A stretch of 64,000 nt of DNA from DATFNI01 sp963712305. GTDB lineage: Bacteria > Bacteroidota > Rhodothermia > Balneolales > DATFMH01. The translations under genes and the position numbers were made by a program. Position 1 is the first letter of the stretch, and every line of letters starts with the position of its first letter. A model generated the notes under the pieces. That model saw only the letters and a list, made by a program, of their open reading frames with translations, was not told the DNA's origin and made no database searches. The DNA lies in assembly GCA_963712305.1 (NCBI GenBank), contig CAVQHI010000001.1:806001-870000 (forward strand). The letters run 5' to 3'. Of this stretch, positions 17,420 to 26,511 are shown piece by piece.

Positions 17420-19384
17420 TTAATGAATGTCGCGCCGGACCCATTTATTGTTAGATAAGTCTATATCAGGCAATTGACGATCCGGATCGACAACCACCGA
17501 ATCCAGACGCGAACTTGAATCGTATTTAAACTGCCACTTTGACCCTCGCTGCCAGATCTCGACCGGCAGTTTTTCCGTACCGGATTTGCCATTCGACTCA
17601 TACACCTTCACAACTGCCGGCATCGGGAGTTTCTGCAGGTTTTCAATAGTGATCAGAGAACCTACATCGGGATTATCATGCACGTAATGAACCGCCGAGA
17701 CGGCCTGGTCTATAAACCAGTTTTTGTAGAACCATCCTTTCCAGAAATAATTCAGATTTTCACCGGCGCCGTTATTCATTGCCCGGAAGAAATCCTTCGG
17801 CGTCGGATGCTTATATGCCCAATGGTCAATGTAATAGCGGAATGCATAGTCGAAGCGGTCGGGCCCGAGGATATACTGACGAAGAATATACATCCCCATG
17901 CCCGGCTTGCGATAACCAATCAAACCAACCTCGCTGCTGACATCCGGACGGGTCATAATGGGATCTATCTCTTTTTCCAAAAGCGGAACCAGATCCTGTC
18001 GGTTTCCGACCCACGGCTCATAATAACCGAACTCATCTTTATTGTAATTTTTGGTTGATAGTACGTCGATGAACGTATTGAACCCTTCGTCCATCCACGC
18101 ATATCGGCGTTCTTCGGATCCGACAATCATCGGAAACCAGTTATGACCGAACTCATGTGTGATGACATCCCACAAGCGTGCCCCGGTGTATTTCCAGCCG
18201 ACAAAAACGATTCCGGGATATTCCATCCCCCCGCCCGGCTCAATCGTGCAGACAGCTACCGGCCAGGGATACTCGAACCATTGTTTCGAATTATACTCAA
18301 TTGTTCCCTTCACAAACTGTGTGGATCTTATCCAGGCATCCTTCTGCGCACTCTCTACGGGATAAGCCGACATAGCCAGCGATTGCTTATTGCCCGGGAG
18401 GTTAATACGTGCAGCGTCCCACACAAACCCTTTTGAAGCAGACCATGCAATGTCGCGGGCGTTATGAATTTTAAAATGCCATGTCAGTTCGCCGTTGGTT
18501 TTAGGCCGAGTGTCTTTATTACCAACTTCATCAGGATCGATGATAAACACCGTCTTGTCACTTGACCGGGCTTTATCAAGCCTCTGCTGTTCATCTTTCG
18601 TAAGGACCTGCTGTGGATTCTGTAGTTCGCCTGAACCAACAACGATCATATCCCATGGCACGGTAATACTGTAATCGTAATCACCGTAATCTAGGTAAAA
18701 CTCTCCGGATCCTAAGTATGGCAAGGTGTTCCAGCCCCTCACATCATCATACACGCACATTCTGGGATACCACTGTGCCACGGAAAAAACAGGACCATTC
18801 TTCGAATCGATACGACCTGTCCGGATATACTGTTTGCTCACGGTGTATGAGTATTCAATCATGATCCGGATCTTCCCTCCTTTTGCTTTCATTGCTTCGG
18901 GAAGCCTGATCTGCATCCTTGTATCCGAGACAAGATAGCCTGCCTTAATCGTTTTGCCATTTTGCTCAACTTTCACAGACGTGATATCATATCCGTTTGT
19001 AAAACGGTCATCCGGTGTTCCCGGTCTTCGGGTCATCGCGCCACGGGAATCTTTACGAAAGATATTTTGATCGAGCTGCAGCCACACAAAAGGCAACTCA
19101 TCGGGACTGTTATTTGTGTATGTAATCTCATCAGTTCCCGATATCTTGTTTTGCTCCGGACTCAGTTTCACATTAATACGATAGTCGGCCTCATTCTGCC
19201 AGTAATCCGGGCCCGGAATCCCGCTTCCGCTGCGATAGGCGGTTCCTGGTTCATTCAAAAATGTCGGATCAAACGCCTGGTGCTGATCATAAACCGATTG
19301 CTGATCCTGCGCCAATGCGATACCCACAGTACCACATATCATTAAAAGGACAATTCCCATACCTCTGATATAGCCATGCTTCAT
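17420..19384 (-). CDS. Secreted M1-family zinc metallopeptidase (paralogue 2)
   Basis: 654 aa with a signal peptide (about 1-26, ending ALAQ). It has the same layout as paralogue 1: GGMEYPG at about 385-391, zinc motif HEFGH (410-414), and third ligand Glu433 in WMDEGFNTF. The mature proteins both start with a QHQAFDP/FLNEPGTAYR-type segment and both end VRRDI. The C-terminal ~90 residues are roughly 70 percent identical by eye. Both zinc sites and GGMEYPG motifs are intact, so neither copy looks decayed. The different substrate-pocket residues (HELGHEW against HEFGHNW) hint at diverged specificity. Confidence 0.92.
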   Translation of the reverse strand: MKHGYIRGMGIVLLMICGTVGIALAQDQQSVYDQHQAFDPTFLNEPGTAYRSGSGIPGPDYWQNEADYRINVKLSPEQNKISGTDEITYTNNSPDELPFVWLQLDQNIFRKDSRGAMTRRPGTPDDRFTNGYDITSVKVEQNGKTIKAGYLVSDTRMQIRLPEAMKAKGGKIRIMIEYSYTVSKQYIRTGRIDSKNGPVFSVAQWYPRMCVYDDVRGWNTLPYLGSGEFYLDYGDYDYSITVPWDMIVVGSGELQNPQQVLTKDEQQRLDKARSSDKTVFIIDPDEVGNKDTRPKTNGELTWHFKIHNARDIAWSASKGFVWDAARINLPGNKQSLAMSAYPVESAQKDAWIRSTQFVKGTIEYNSKQWFEYPWPVAVCTIEPGGGMEYPGIVFVGWKYTGARLWDVITHEFGHNWFPMIVGSEERRYAWMDEGFNTFIDVLSTKNYNKDEFGYYEPWVGNRQDLVPLLEKEIDPIMTRPDVSSEVGLIGYRKPGMGMYILRQYILGPDRFDYAFRYYIDHWAYKHPTPKDFFRAMNNGAGENLNYFWKGWFYKNWFIDQAVSAVHYVHDNPDVGSLITIENLQKLPMPAVVKVYESNGKSGTEKLPVEIWQRGSKWQFKYDSSSRLDSVVVDPDRQLPDIDLSNNKWVRRDIH

Positions 19385-19467
19385 AATCAGTTCTCCTGTA
19401 TTTAGTTACTCAAACAATACCAATAATCTAAGTTGTGGAAATTGGAGAGGCGTTAATTAATCCCCCA

Positions 19468-20640
19468 TCAATCCTTCAACAAATCGCGGGCTATGATAAT
19501 ACGTTGTACCTCTGATGTTCCCTCGCCGATCTCGAGGAGTTTGGCATCACGCAGAAAGCGTTCGACATGATACTCTTTGGTGTAGCCATAGCCTCCGTGG
19601 ATTTGTATGGCATCGAGTGAAGCCAGCGTTGCGGCTTCCGAAGCGTAGAGTTTGGCCAGCGCAGCTTCTTGTGTATATGATTTCCCTTGGTCTCTAAGCC
19701 ATGCAGCGCGCAGAACGAGCAGGCGGGCGGCTTCATACTTGCTTTTCATATCAACAAGTTTCCACTGAATGGCCTGATTCTTGCCAATTGGCTTTCCAAA
19801 CTGCTGACGTTCTTTCGAATATTTGATCGATTCTTCCAAGGCGCCACGTATGATCCCCAAACCCAGGGCACCAACGCCAACCCGGCCTCCGTCAAGAACT
19901 TTCATGGTGTCGATAAAGCCGTGATTCAGTTTCCCAAGCAGGTTCTCTTCCGGCACCTCCACATTATCGAGATACAGGGCGACCGTATCTGAAGAATTCA
20001 TGCCGAGCTTTTTGATCTTCGGGCCATGAGAAAAACCTTTCCTGTCTGATTCAACGATAAACGCACTGATCCCCTTTGCTCCAAGCTTCGACTCGGTCAA
20101 AGCTAATATCACAAAAACCTTTCCAACAGATCCCTGGGTAATGAACATCTTGGATCCGTTGAGTATCCATTTGTCATTCTTAAACACGGCTGTTGTTTTC
20201 ATACCGGAGGCATCACTACCAGAGCCGGGTTCGGTAAGTCCCCAACCACCTAACACTTCTCCACTCGCCAGTGGAATCAGGTACTTCTTCTTCTGTTCAT
20301 CGTTACCTGCTATGGCAATGTGCCCGGAGCAGAGCGAGGTGTGTGAAGCAACAGTAAGTGCAAGTGAGGCATCCCAGCGGGCAATCTCCTCCAGCGCCAG
20401 AACAAAGCTAACAGCATCCGCGCCGCCACCGCCGTATTTCTCCTCGTGATACATACCAAGTAGATTCATCTCACGCATCTGATCAATCAACTCGTGTGGA
20501 AACTTCTTTTCTTCATCACGTTCTATAACGCCGGGTGCGACATAACGCTCTACGAAATCTCTTACACTATCACGAATTAGCTGCTGATCTTCAGTCAGGC
20601 TGAATGACAAGCCGTGTGTTTGTGCGATCTCTGATGTCAT
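19468..20640 (-). CDS. Acyl-CoA dehydrogenase
   Basis: 390 aa from the ATG at 20640, the normal family length. A longer frame to 20709 would add a 23-residue hydrophobic leader that the family lacks. FAD-binding blocks GGWGLTEPGSGSDA and MFITQGSVG, the RQQFGKPI segment, and C-terminal IHGGYGYTKEY are present. The catalytic Glu is expected in GEGTSEVQ. It oxidises acyl-CoA to 2-enoyl-CoA and passes electrons to ETF. It is the last gene of a cluster with both ETF subunits and FixCX-type proteins, so donor, carrier and quinone reductase are encoded together. The acyl chain preferred cannot be told. Confidence 0.93.
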   Translation of the reverse strand: MTSEIAQTHGLSFSLTEDQQLIRDSVRDFVERYVAPGVIERDEEKKFPHELIDQMREMNLLGMYHEEKYGGGGADAVSFVLALEEIARWDASLALTVASHTSLCSGHIAIAGNDEQKKKYLIPLASGEVLGGWGLTEPGSGSDASGMKTTAVFKNDKWILNGSKMFITQGSVGKVFVILALTESKLGAKGISAFIVESDRKGFSHGPKIKKLGMNSSDTVALYLDNVEVPEENLLGKLNHGFIDTMKVLDGGRVGVGALGLGIIRGALEESIKYSKERQQFGKPIGKNQAIQWKLVDMKSKYEAARLLVLRAAWLRDQGKSYTQEAALAKLYASEAATLASLDAIQIHGGYGYTKEYHVERFLRDAKLLEIGEGTSEVQRIIIARDLLKD

Positions 20641-20734
20641 AATTTTTAGTATTGAGCCAAAAGTAGTGAGTAGTGAGATAAAGAAACCTGCCAAAGTCTC
20701 AATACTCATTACTCACTACTCAAGACTATTTTTG

Positions 20735-21037
20735 TTATCCAAAATTCCAGTTTACACCCCGGCCGGTTTCCGGTTGAGGATAGTGCCACGAAACAGCGCC
20801 CTGATCGCAGGCATACATACAGGTTCCGCATTCGATACAGTCTTCAAATTGAAAATGAACTTCGCCCTCTTCATCGATCGTGTAACAGTTGGCAGGACAA
20901 ACATAGGTTGTACATAGGTGCTGACACTTTGAATTACAAATATCAGTATCTACTTCTATATGGGCTGCAGCATCTGTTTTTCCCTGGTTCCGGTAATTGA
21001 CCAAACCCAGTCGTTCAGCAATGCTCAGTTTCTTCAT
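20735..21037 (-). CDS. fixX: Ferredoxin-like protein of the ETF-quinone oxidoreductase
   Basis: 100 aa from the ATG at 21037; the frame stays open further upstream but only into the fixC gene. It has a FixX-type layout: CPANCYTI, then the iron-sulfur motif C-x2-C-x2-C-x3-C in CIECGTCMYAC, and a Trp-Tyr-Pro segment near the C-terminus. It supplies the [4Fe-4S] centre to FixC, making together the equivalent of ETF dehydrogenase. It starts 37 bp after the fixC stop. Confidence 0.92.
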   Translation of the reverse strand: MKKLSIAERLGLVNYRNQGKTDAAAHIEVDTDICNSKCQHLCTTYVCPANCYTIDEEGEVHFQFEDCIECGTCMYACDQGAVSWHYPQPETGRGVNWNFG

Positions 21038-21074
21038 AATTAATAGTATTGAGTAATATAGTTCAGATTTACAT

Positions 21075-22487
21075 TTACAGGGATTTCGAACCCTTATAAC
21101 CAATTTTCAATAATTCCCAGAATGAACTGTGTCGTTTGACAGCGCTCCTCAACATGTCTTTTGTTTTGGGAGTCGGTTTGTTGTCAATCGTAAAGAACTG
21201 TCGCCCGAAGTCGCACGCAATGTTGGGCACCTTGCTGAACATCGCCGGCTGATGTAGAAAATGCACTGCATCCTGAAATCCGCGCAGATCTTTCATAACG
21301 TAGCTGTCTTCCAATGCATCGCGATATCCTTTTAACGTCACTTTGTTAAAATCATTCTTCTCTTTTGCCTTGACAGCCGTTTTAGCAGCAAGGACACCAG
21401 ATGCCATCGCGTAATCCATTCCCTGGATCGCTTTCCCGGAGTTCATCAACAAGTTGGCCGCTTCACCAGCCACCATCACTCCGTCATCATAGATCTCTTT
21501 GGGCATGATACGCATATCACCAGTCGATACGACGTGGCCAGAATACTCGACAACCTCTCCCCCCTTTATCATATCTTTGACTGCGGGGTGCGATTTAAAG
21601 GCGGATAAGATATCATAGATTTTTAAAGGCCGAGATTTATCCGGGTCTGGAGTTGTATTTTTAGACGTCTTTCTATGATCGACCGCCCTCTGAATATCTG
21701 GATTTCCTCCCTTCTCACGCAGGTCCTTCATACCGAGAACCAGGCCGAGTGAGATTGAATCCTTATTGGTGTACAGAAATCCACCGCCTTCGATTCCGCA
21801 GGTAGCTCCAAGTCCGATGAACTCGTTCGACATGCCGCTCAACCCATCCAGCTGGAAACGGTCTTCCAGTGTTTTTTGATCGAATTTGATGATCTCTTTG
21901 ATCCCTGTTGCGACATAGTCGGTGGGGACATAATCATCCTGCAGACCAATTTGACGGGTCAGAAGATTATTCACACCTTCAGCCAGAATTACACAATTGG
22001 CATAAAATTTTTCTTCCCCGCTGCGAATACCGACAACGCGGCCATTTTCCTTCAGGACTTCTTCTACCAAAATATCATTGGCAACAAATGATTCTTCTGC
22101 ATAATCACTCTGCATTACGGCCTCCTGAACTTTGTCAGCCAGCCATCGATCGAATCGTGACCGCAAAACAATAACACCTTTATAGGGTTTCTCCTCGAAA
22201 TGTTCGGATTTAAAGTCGATAGAGAATGCAGATTGTTCGTCCAGGAAACTCAGCCGCCGATGCTTGATGTATCGCTCGATGCCGGCATCGGAGTCCTCCC
22301 AGTAATCAGGAACCAACTCACTCAGCTGTGTACCCCAGAGAACGCCCCCCGACACATTTTTTGCACCACTGTATTCGCCCCGTTCAATCAAGAGAAACTT
22401 CATATTATTCCGGGCAAGTGTCAGAGCCGCACTGAGCCCTGCAATACCTCCACCCACTACGATACAATCAAATTTTTCGTCTTCCAC
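21075..22487 (-). CDS. fixC: FAD-dependent ETF-quinone oxidoreductase, FixC family
   Basis: 470 aa starting at a GTG (22487); no in-frame ATG lies close upstream. The N-terminal Rossmann motif GGGIAGLSAA (13-22) binds FAD, followed by NVSGGVLWG and, late in the chain, GDMRIMPKE and VAGEAANLLM. The protein takes electrons from reduced ETF and passes them, with FixX, to the quinone pool at the membrane. The cluster order etfB, etfA, fixC, fixX, acyl-CoA dehydrogenase resembles fixABCX loci. In this setting the direction is more likely fatty-acid oxidation to quinone than electron supply to nitrogenase, since no nif genes are visible. Confidence 0.92.
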   Translation of the reverse strand: MEDEKFDCIVVGGGIAGLSAALTLARNNMKFLLIERGEYSGAKNVSGGVLWGTQLSELVPDYWEDSDAGIERYIKHRRLSFLDEQSAFSIDFKSEHFEEKPYKGVIVLRSRFDRWLADKVQEAVMQSDYAEESFVANDILVEEVLKENGRVVGIRSGEEKFYANCVILAEGVNNLLTRQIGLQDDYVPTDYVATGIKEIIKFDQKTLEDRFQLDGLSGMSNEFIGLGATCGIEGGGFLYTNKDSISLGLVLGMKDLREKGGNPDIQRAVDHRKTSKNTTPDPDKSRPLKIYDILSAFKSHPAVKDMIKGGEVVEYSGHVVSTGDMRIMPKEIYDDGVMVAGEAANLLMNSGKAIQGMDYAMASGVLAAKTAVKAKEKNDFNKVTLKGYRDALEDSYVMKDLRGFQDAVHFLHQPAMFSKVPNIACDFGRQFFTIDNKPTPKTKDMLRSAVKRHSSFWELLKIGYKGSKSL

Positions 22488-22598
22488 CGATCAATAATTT
22501 TAAATTATAAATTTTGAATTTTGAATTAAAGAACGGATACAATTGACATAAGATGATGTCAATGATTCATTACTACATCCATTAATTCATCATTCCAA

Positions 22599-23573
22599 TT
22601 AACTTTTGGCTTTTTTCACTTCATCGATAAGCGGGGGTAAAATCTTGTAGAGGTCGCCTACCAATCCATAGGTGGCAATATCGAAAATCGGTGCTTCCGG
22701 ATCTTTGTTGATTGCCACGATGACCTTGCTGTTCGACATGCCTGCTACGTGCTGGATAGCACCCGAAATGCCGACCGCAAAATATATCTGAGGTGAAACA
22801 ACTTTTCCAGTTTGTCCGATCTGCGTCGTTGCCGGAAAGAGTCCTGATTCCGTAACAGCGCGAGATGCTCCAACGGCTCCGCCCATCAGGTCAGCCAGTT
22901 CGTGCACCATCTTTTTACCGTCTTCATCTTTGATGCCGCGACCACCAGAAACGACAACCGGTGCTTCAGAAAGATCGACGCCACCGCCGGAACTGGTGAT
23001 GATATCACGAAGCTCCATTTTAAGTGAACTTTCATCGAAGTTGAAATCGATTTTCTTGATTTCCGGTTGTGATTCGGCCTCGGCAAGATCATAAGAGCCC
23101 GAGCGAACCGATACGAGCATCCGATCTCCCTTCACACGTGTTCGTGCCATTAATTTGGCCGCCATTACCGGGCGAAGTGACTCAACGGCGCCATCTTTCA
23201 AATCAAAGGAAGCAACGTCCGGCAATACCTTTGCATCGAGTCGCATAGAAAGGGCGCCCAGCACATCTTTCACAGCTTCGGTTGACGCAAAGGCTGTCAA
23301 AACCGGATTGGACTCTTTTACGACAGCCTCCAACGCATCGACCAGCGGTTGATTAAGATGATCTTTGAAGACTGGATGTTCAATCACGTAAATCGTGTCA
23401 GGACCATACTTACCAACTTGCTCTTTGTATTTGGAGGCATCCGGATCGATAATCATTGCCTCTGACTTATGACCGTTTGCTTTGGCCAGCTCACGACAAC
23501 GCGACAAAACCTCCAGAGACGAACGCTTTACTTTTCCTTCACTGATAGCGACATATGTTAGAATCGTACTCAT
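22599..23573 (-). CDS. etfA: Electron transfer flavoprotein alpha subunit
   Basis: 324 aa. The C-terminal FAD domain contains the ETF-alpha signature: GRGIKDED, GGAVGASRAV, QIGQTGKVVSPQIY, GISGAIQH and the final blocks AINKDPEAPIF and YGLVGDL. With EtfB it forms a soluble FAD carrier between acyl-CoA dehydrogenases and FixCX. It follows etfB by 45 bp. Intact. Confidence 0.95.
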   Translation of the reverse strand: MSTILTYVAISEGKVKRSSLEVLSRCRELAKANGHKSEAMIIDPDASKYKEQVGKYGPDTIYVIEHPVFKDHLNQPLVDALEAVVKESNPVLTAFASTEAVKDVLGALSMRLDAKVLPDVASFDLKDGAVESLRPVMAAKLMARTRVKGDRMLVSVRSGSYDLAEAESQPEIKKIDFNFDESSLKMELRDIITSSGGGVDLSEAPVVVSGGRGIKDEDGKKMVHELADLMGGAVGASRAVTESGLFPATTQIGQTGKVVSPQIYFAVGISGAIQHVAGMSNSKVIVAINKDPEAPIFDIATYGLVGDLYKILPPLIDEVKKAKS

Positions 23574-23618
23574 AATAATTATGCTGAATAATGTTAAAAA
23601 TTTCGATGATCACCGGAT

Positions 23619-24404
23619 TTACAATACCTTTGCCTCGTTCTGCAGAAGATCTACCAATTGTTTAGCCAGTTCTTCCGGTTCTCCTTCCAGCTTCTTGCCG
23701 GGCTGCCTTTCCGGCATCGGTTCATAACCGGTGATTTCTGTGAATGTCATCCCATCCAGTTCTCCGGATGAAATACCAAGATCGGCAGGCGATAATTCTT
23801 CAACAGGTTTTTTCTTGGATTGCATGATGCCCCGGAGATTTGGAATACGCGGATCATTCATGTCGTTAGAACAAGTGATGATACAAGGTGTTGGCAGAGC
23901 AATCACTTCCTGGCCGGAATCTCCCTGGCGGGTGACAACCATTTTTCCCGCTGATTCATCAAACTCCAGGCCGACAGCATTGGTTGCGTACGGAAGCCCC
24001 AGTTTTTCGGCGAGCATTGATCCGGTGAGACCGGCATCGGTATCCTGTGCCTGTTTCCCTAAGAGGATAACTTCATATTCCGGGTTTTTATCAAAATACG
24101 CGGCCAGCAAACGGGCATAAACGGCTGAATCGAACGTTGCGTTACCGCCTGTTTTAATATGTATTGCGTTCTCAGCACCCATGGCAAGTGCCTTGCGAAT
24201 GGTTTCTTTTACTTTATCAGGTCCGATGGATATAACACTGACATCTCCACCGTTTTTTTCTGCTAAAACCAGAGACTCTTCGACCGCCGATGCACTGTAA
24301 GCATCCAGTACTACACGATCTGTTTCAAATACCAACTCCCCATTTCTAATGCTGGTAGGAGCTGTAATATCCGGAACCTGTTTGATACAAATGTGAAATT
24401 TCAT
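23619..24404 (-). CDS. etfB: Electron transfer flavoprotein beta subunit
   Basis: 261 aa from the ATG at 24404 (a TTG two codons earlier is also open). Typical ETF-beta features are the opening KFHICIKQVPD, a LVLAEKNGGDV helix, GAENAIHIK, LLGKQAQDTDAG and the late NLRGIMQSKKKP block. It is the first gene of the five-gene cluster that ends with the acyl-CoA dehydrogenase. Confidence 0.95.
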   Translation of the reverse strand: MKFHICIKQVPDITAPTSIRNGELVFETDRVVLDAYSASAVEESLVLAEKNGGDVSVISIGPDKVKETIRKALAMGAENAIHIKTGGNATFDSAVYARLLAAYFDKNPEYEVILLGKQAQDTDAGLTGSMLAEKLGLPYATNAVGLEFDESAGKMVVTRQGDSGQEVIALPTPCIITCSNDMNDPRIPNLRGIMQSKKKPVEELSPADLGISSGELDGMTFTEITGYEPMPERQPGKKLEGEPEELAKQLVDLLQNEAKVL

Positions 24405-24673
24405 GAGCAAATACTGTTACATGACAATTATAATGATTCTGTAACCGCTTTTTTGCGCGGTATGATACGATATTTTTCAAAAACTCTCAGTATTACCTTC
24501 CGCATAGGATACGAAAAAAGGTACCAATGATGCCATCTTGCCAGCCTGTTATCCTGACACAGGAATAAAAGAAATATACAACTAAACGTTCACGAGGTTC
24601 GTTATAAAATTAGATTTCATACAAAACAGTCTTAAAATTTAATTTTTAAAGATCCTATTATTTGGAGTGACTT

Positions 24674-25096
24674 ATGAAAAGTGCACACATATTACAGAGA
24701 CTAACACTAACAACTTTGGCTATCACATTAGCAATGTGTCTGTCATTGGTATCCAATTCTACAGTGAATGCCCAGGGACGGGGCGCCAATCGCGGTCCGG
24801 TTAACAGTGAAGTGAGATTGAATCGTGCCATGAGTTACTGGACACAACAACTTAATCTTACAAGTGAACAGCAAACTCAGTTCAGTTCAGTTTTACAGGT
24901 TCATTTTGCTAAGCAGGATTCTTTGCGCGGAAAGTTGAGGGGAAACCGTCAGGCCATGCAAAGTCAGATGGTAGCTGTAAGAAATGAAACCCACACCACC
25001 CTTGCACAAATATTAACACCCGATCAGCAAAAGAATTTTGTTACTTTGTGGAATAAACGAGGTGGACAAATGAACGGAAGAAATTGGAATAATTAG
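24674..25096 (+). CDS. Spy/CpxP-like periplasmic protein with LTxxQ motifs
   Basis: 140 aa with a long N-terminal hydrophobic leader ending VNAQ (about residue 34). Two motifs characteristic of Spy/CpxP-type proteins are present: LTSEQQTQF near 62-70 and LTPDQQKNF near 114-122, within an all-helical charged region. Such proteins act as periplasmic chaperones or stress sensors. A GGAG ribosome-binding site sits 8 bases before the ATG, stronger than most here. The gene stands alone and has its own terminator. Confidence 0.75.
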   Translation: MKSAHILQRLTLTTLAITLAMCLSLVSNSTVNAQGRGANRGPVNSEVRLNRAMSYWTQQLNLTSEQQTQFSSVLQVHFAKQDSLRGKLRGNRQAMQSQMVAVRNETHTTLAQILTPDQQKNFVTLWNKRGGQMNGRNWNN

Positions 25097-25114
25097 ACCC
25101 ACCTTTCAATACTA

Positions 25115-25152
25115 AGCCGCCGGATGAGAGAGTCGCCCGACGGCTTTTTTTG
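25115..25152 (+). terminator. Rho-independent terminator of the Spy-like gene
   Basis: AGCCGCCGG (25115-25123) pairs with CCGACGGCT (25137-25145) with one mismatch, and is followed by seven T. It lies 18 bp after the stop codon. Confidence 0.85.
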
Positions 25153-25515
25153 TTATTTCAGCAGACTCAGTTGATTTTATTTCCATATCGGTTGAGCTAA
25201 AAATATCTAATACTATAGTACTCTTACAGTTAAATTTATTTATCTAAGGATAATTATTGATTGACCACATGCATATAATTATATATGCATCATTCAAAAT
25301 CACCTGACTATACTTTTTAAGATAAATAAATTGTAAGAGTATATCCGACAAACAAAAACAACAAATGGACTGATGACTTTTCTTATTTATCCAGAGAATT
25401 CTTGTTTTTGTATCCAGATATAGAAGCATTTGTTCGATTTTGCGAGCCGTTTTATTTCATAAAAGTCACTATGCTCTACCCTAATCAAGATAAATAGTTG
25501 TTTGGGGATGGCCCC
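25153..25515. other. AT-rich non-coding gap with a nested inverted-repeat element
   Basis: No convincing gene lies between the Spy-like gene and the convergent DUF4835 gene. The stretch is dominated by the inverted-repeat element listed at 25220-25340. A 61-codon minus-strand frame at 25244-25429 crosses that element and lacks a ribosome-binding site, so I do not call it. Confidence 0.5.
25220..25340. repeat. 121-bp element with imperfect terminal inverted repeats and a central hairpin
   Basis: ACTCTTACA plus AATTTATTTATCT (25220-25245) is mirrored by AAGATAAATAAATT plus TGTAAGAGT (25319-25340); the left arm has a 4-bp insertion. Near the centre, atgcatata (25269-25277) and tatatgcat (25282-25290) form a perfect 9-bp hairpin. 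The layout could be a miniature inverted-repeat transposable element or a long structured RNA. No flanking direct repeat is obvious. Confidence 0.45.
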
Positions 25516-26469
25516 TCAGCCCCCTTTAAGCTTATCATACTCTGTGATATGTCCGGTGTCCATCTGAGTCAGCAAGCGATAAACCTGTAAGCGCAAGTCC
25601 AGTTTGGCATCCTGGAAGACGGACACATATTCTTTATACTTGGTATTAAATATCAGGTCAAAGGGATAATTATCTGTTGTTGTCCGCTGTGTTTCGTTAA
25701 GAATGTTAAGCGCCTGCAAAATATTCTGCCTGGCATCATCCGCATTTAGCGTAAACATATCCAGCCCTTTGCGGTGGTAGATATAATTGAACTTCCTCAA
25801 CCCGGAGTAGTTGGGGTTGAGTAGATCAGTAATTAAGGAGTAACGGCTGCGCGGACCTGATGATGAACTCCACCCGCCTCCTGCTCCAACTCCCTGGGCG
25901 AGATCAACGACTTTTTGTGCTTTAGTGAAATATGGCGTTCCACCCATCAGGGAGAATGTGTCATAATCAAATCCCAGGACCAAATAACTATAGAAATCGA
26001 GCATGGATGCGATGTTGTCGTACTGGAATTCATCATGAACGATGCTTTTGTTGGGCGGATAATTGAAACTCCAGTCGTCAGAAATTACGAGCATAGGGGT
26101 CTGGGATACCGTATTGTAAATCGGACGCTGGGACTGCAGAACGAGCGTAGCCTTCACATTGTAGTTATTATCAACCGAGTTTATGATGATCTGGATATTG
26201 AAGTTGATGCGTTCATCTTCCTGGAACTGATCAGAGGTCCAGTGATAGTCATTGATGTACGATTCAACGTCAGATTTCAGATTGTTCAGATAATCTACAT
26301 TGGAGCTGCTCACCTGGCTCACATCCAGTTTTACCGAGCAATCGAGTTCTTGTGCCATGGAACTCAAAACAGCTGTATACAGAATCAGCGCACAAAGGCA
26401 AACAACTTTTTTCCAGTTTTTTTGTAATGACCGGGCAATTTTCGTGTCATATAAGGTAGTAGCCTTCAT
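25516..26469 (-). CDS. DUF4835 family protein (PorD-type, linked to type IX secretion)
   Basis: 317 aa with an N-terminal hydrophobic segment (about 22-40, ending SMAQ). The mature part opens with ELDCSVKLDVSQV and carries family blocks FNIQIIINSV, SFNYPPNKS, NIASMLDFYSYLVLGFDYDTF and GGTPYF. The C-terminus is helical. DUF4835 proteins occur in Bacteroidota that have type IX secretion and are often named PorD; that name is from memory of database usage. It is transcribed divergently from a PorV/PorQ-like barrel gene only 42 bp away, which strengthens the T9SS link. The biochemical function is unknown. Confidence 0.85.
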   Translation of the reverse strand: MKATTLYDTKIARSLQKNWKKVVCLCALILYTAVLSSMAQELDCSVKLDVSQVSSSNVDYLNNLKSDVESYINDYHWTSDQFQEDERINFNIQIIINSVDNNYNVKATLVLQSQRPIYNTVSQTPMLVISDDWSFNYPPNKSIVHDEFQYDNIASMLDFYSYLVLGFDYDTFSLMGGTPYFTKAQKVVDLAQGVGAGGGWSSSSGPRSRYSLITDLLNPNYSGLRKFNYIYHRKGLDMFTLNADDARQNILQALNILNETQRTTTDNYPFDLIFNTKYKEYVSVFQDAKLDLRLQVYRLLTQMDTGHITEYDKLKGG

Positions 26470-26511
26470 CGATTGGCAGAATAACTGAATAATATTTATT
26501 GAGAGAGTGTT

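Noticed and set aside
20641..20709. Extended N-terminus of the acyl-CoA dehydrogenase
   Set aside because: The extra 23 residues are a hydrophobic leader not found in this soluble family; the ATG at 20640 gives the normal length.
21075..24404. fixABCX as part of nitrogen fixation
   Set aside because: The cluster ends in an acyl-CoA dehydrogenase and no nif genes are visible, so a fatty-acid oxidation role is more likely.
25244..25429. 61-codon minus-strand frame downstream of the Spy-like gene
   Set aside because: It runs through the inverted-repeat element, is very AT-rich and lacks a ribosome-binding site.
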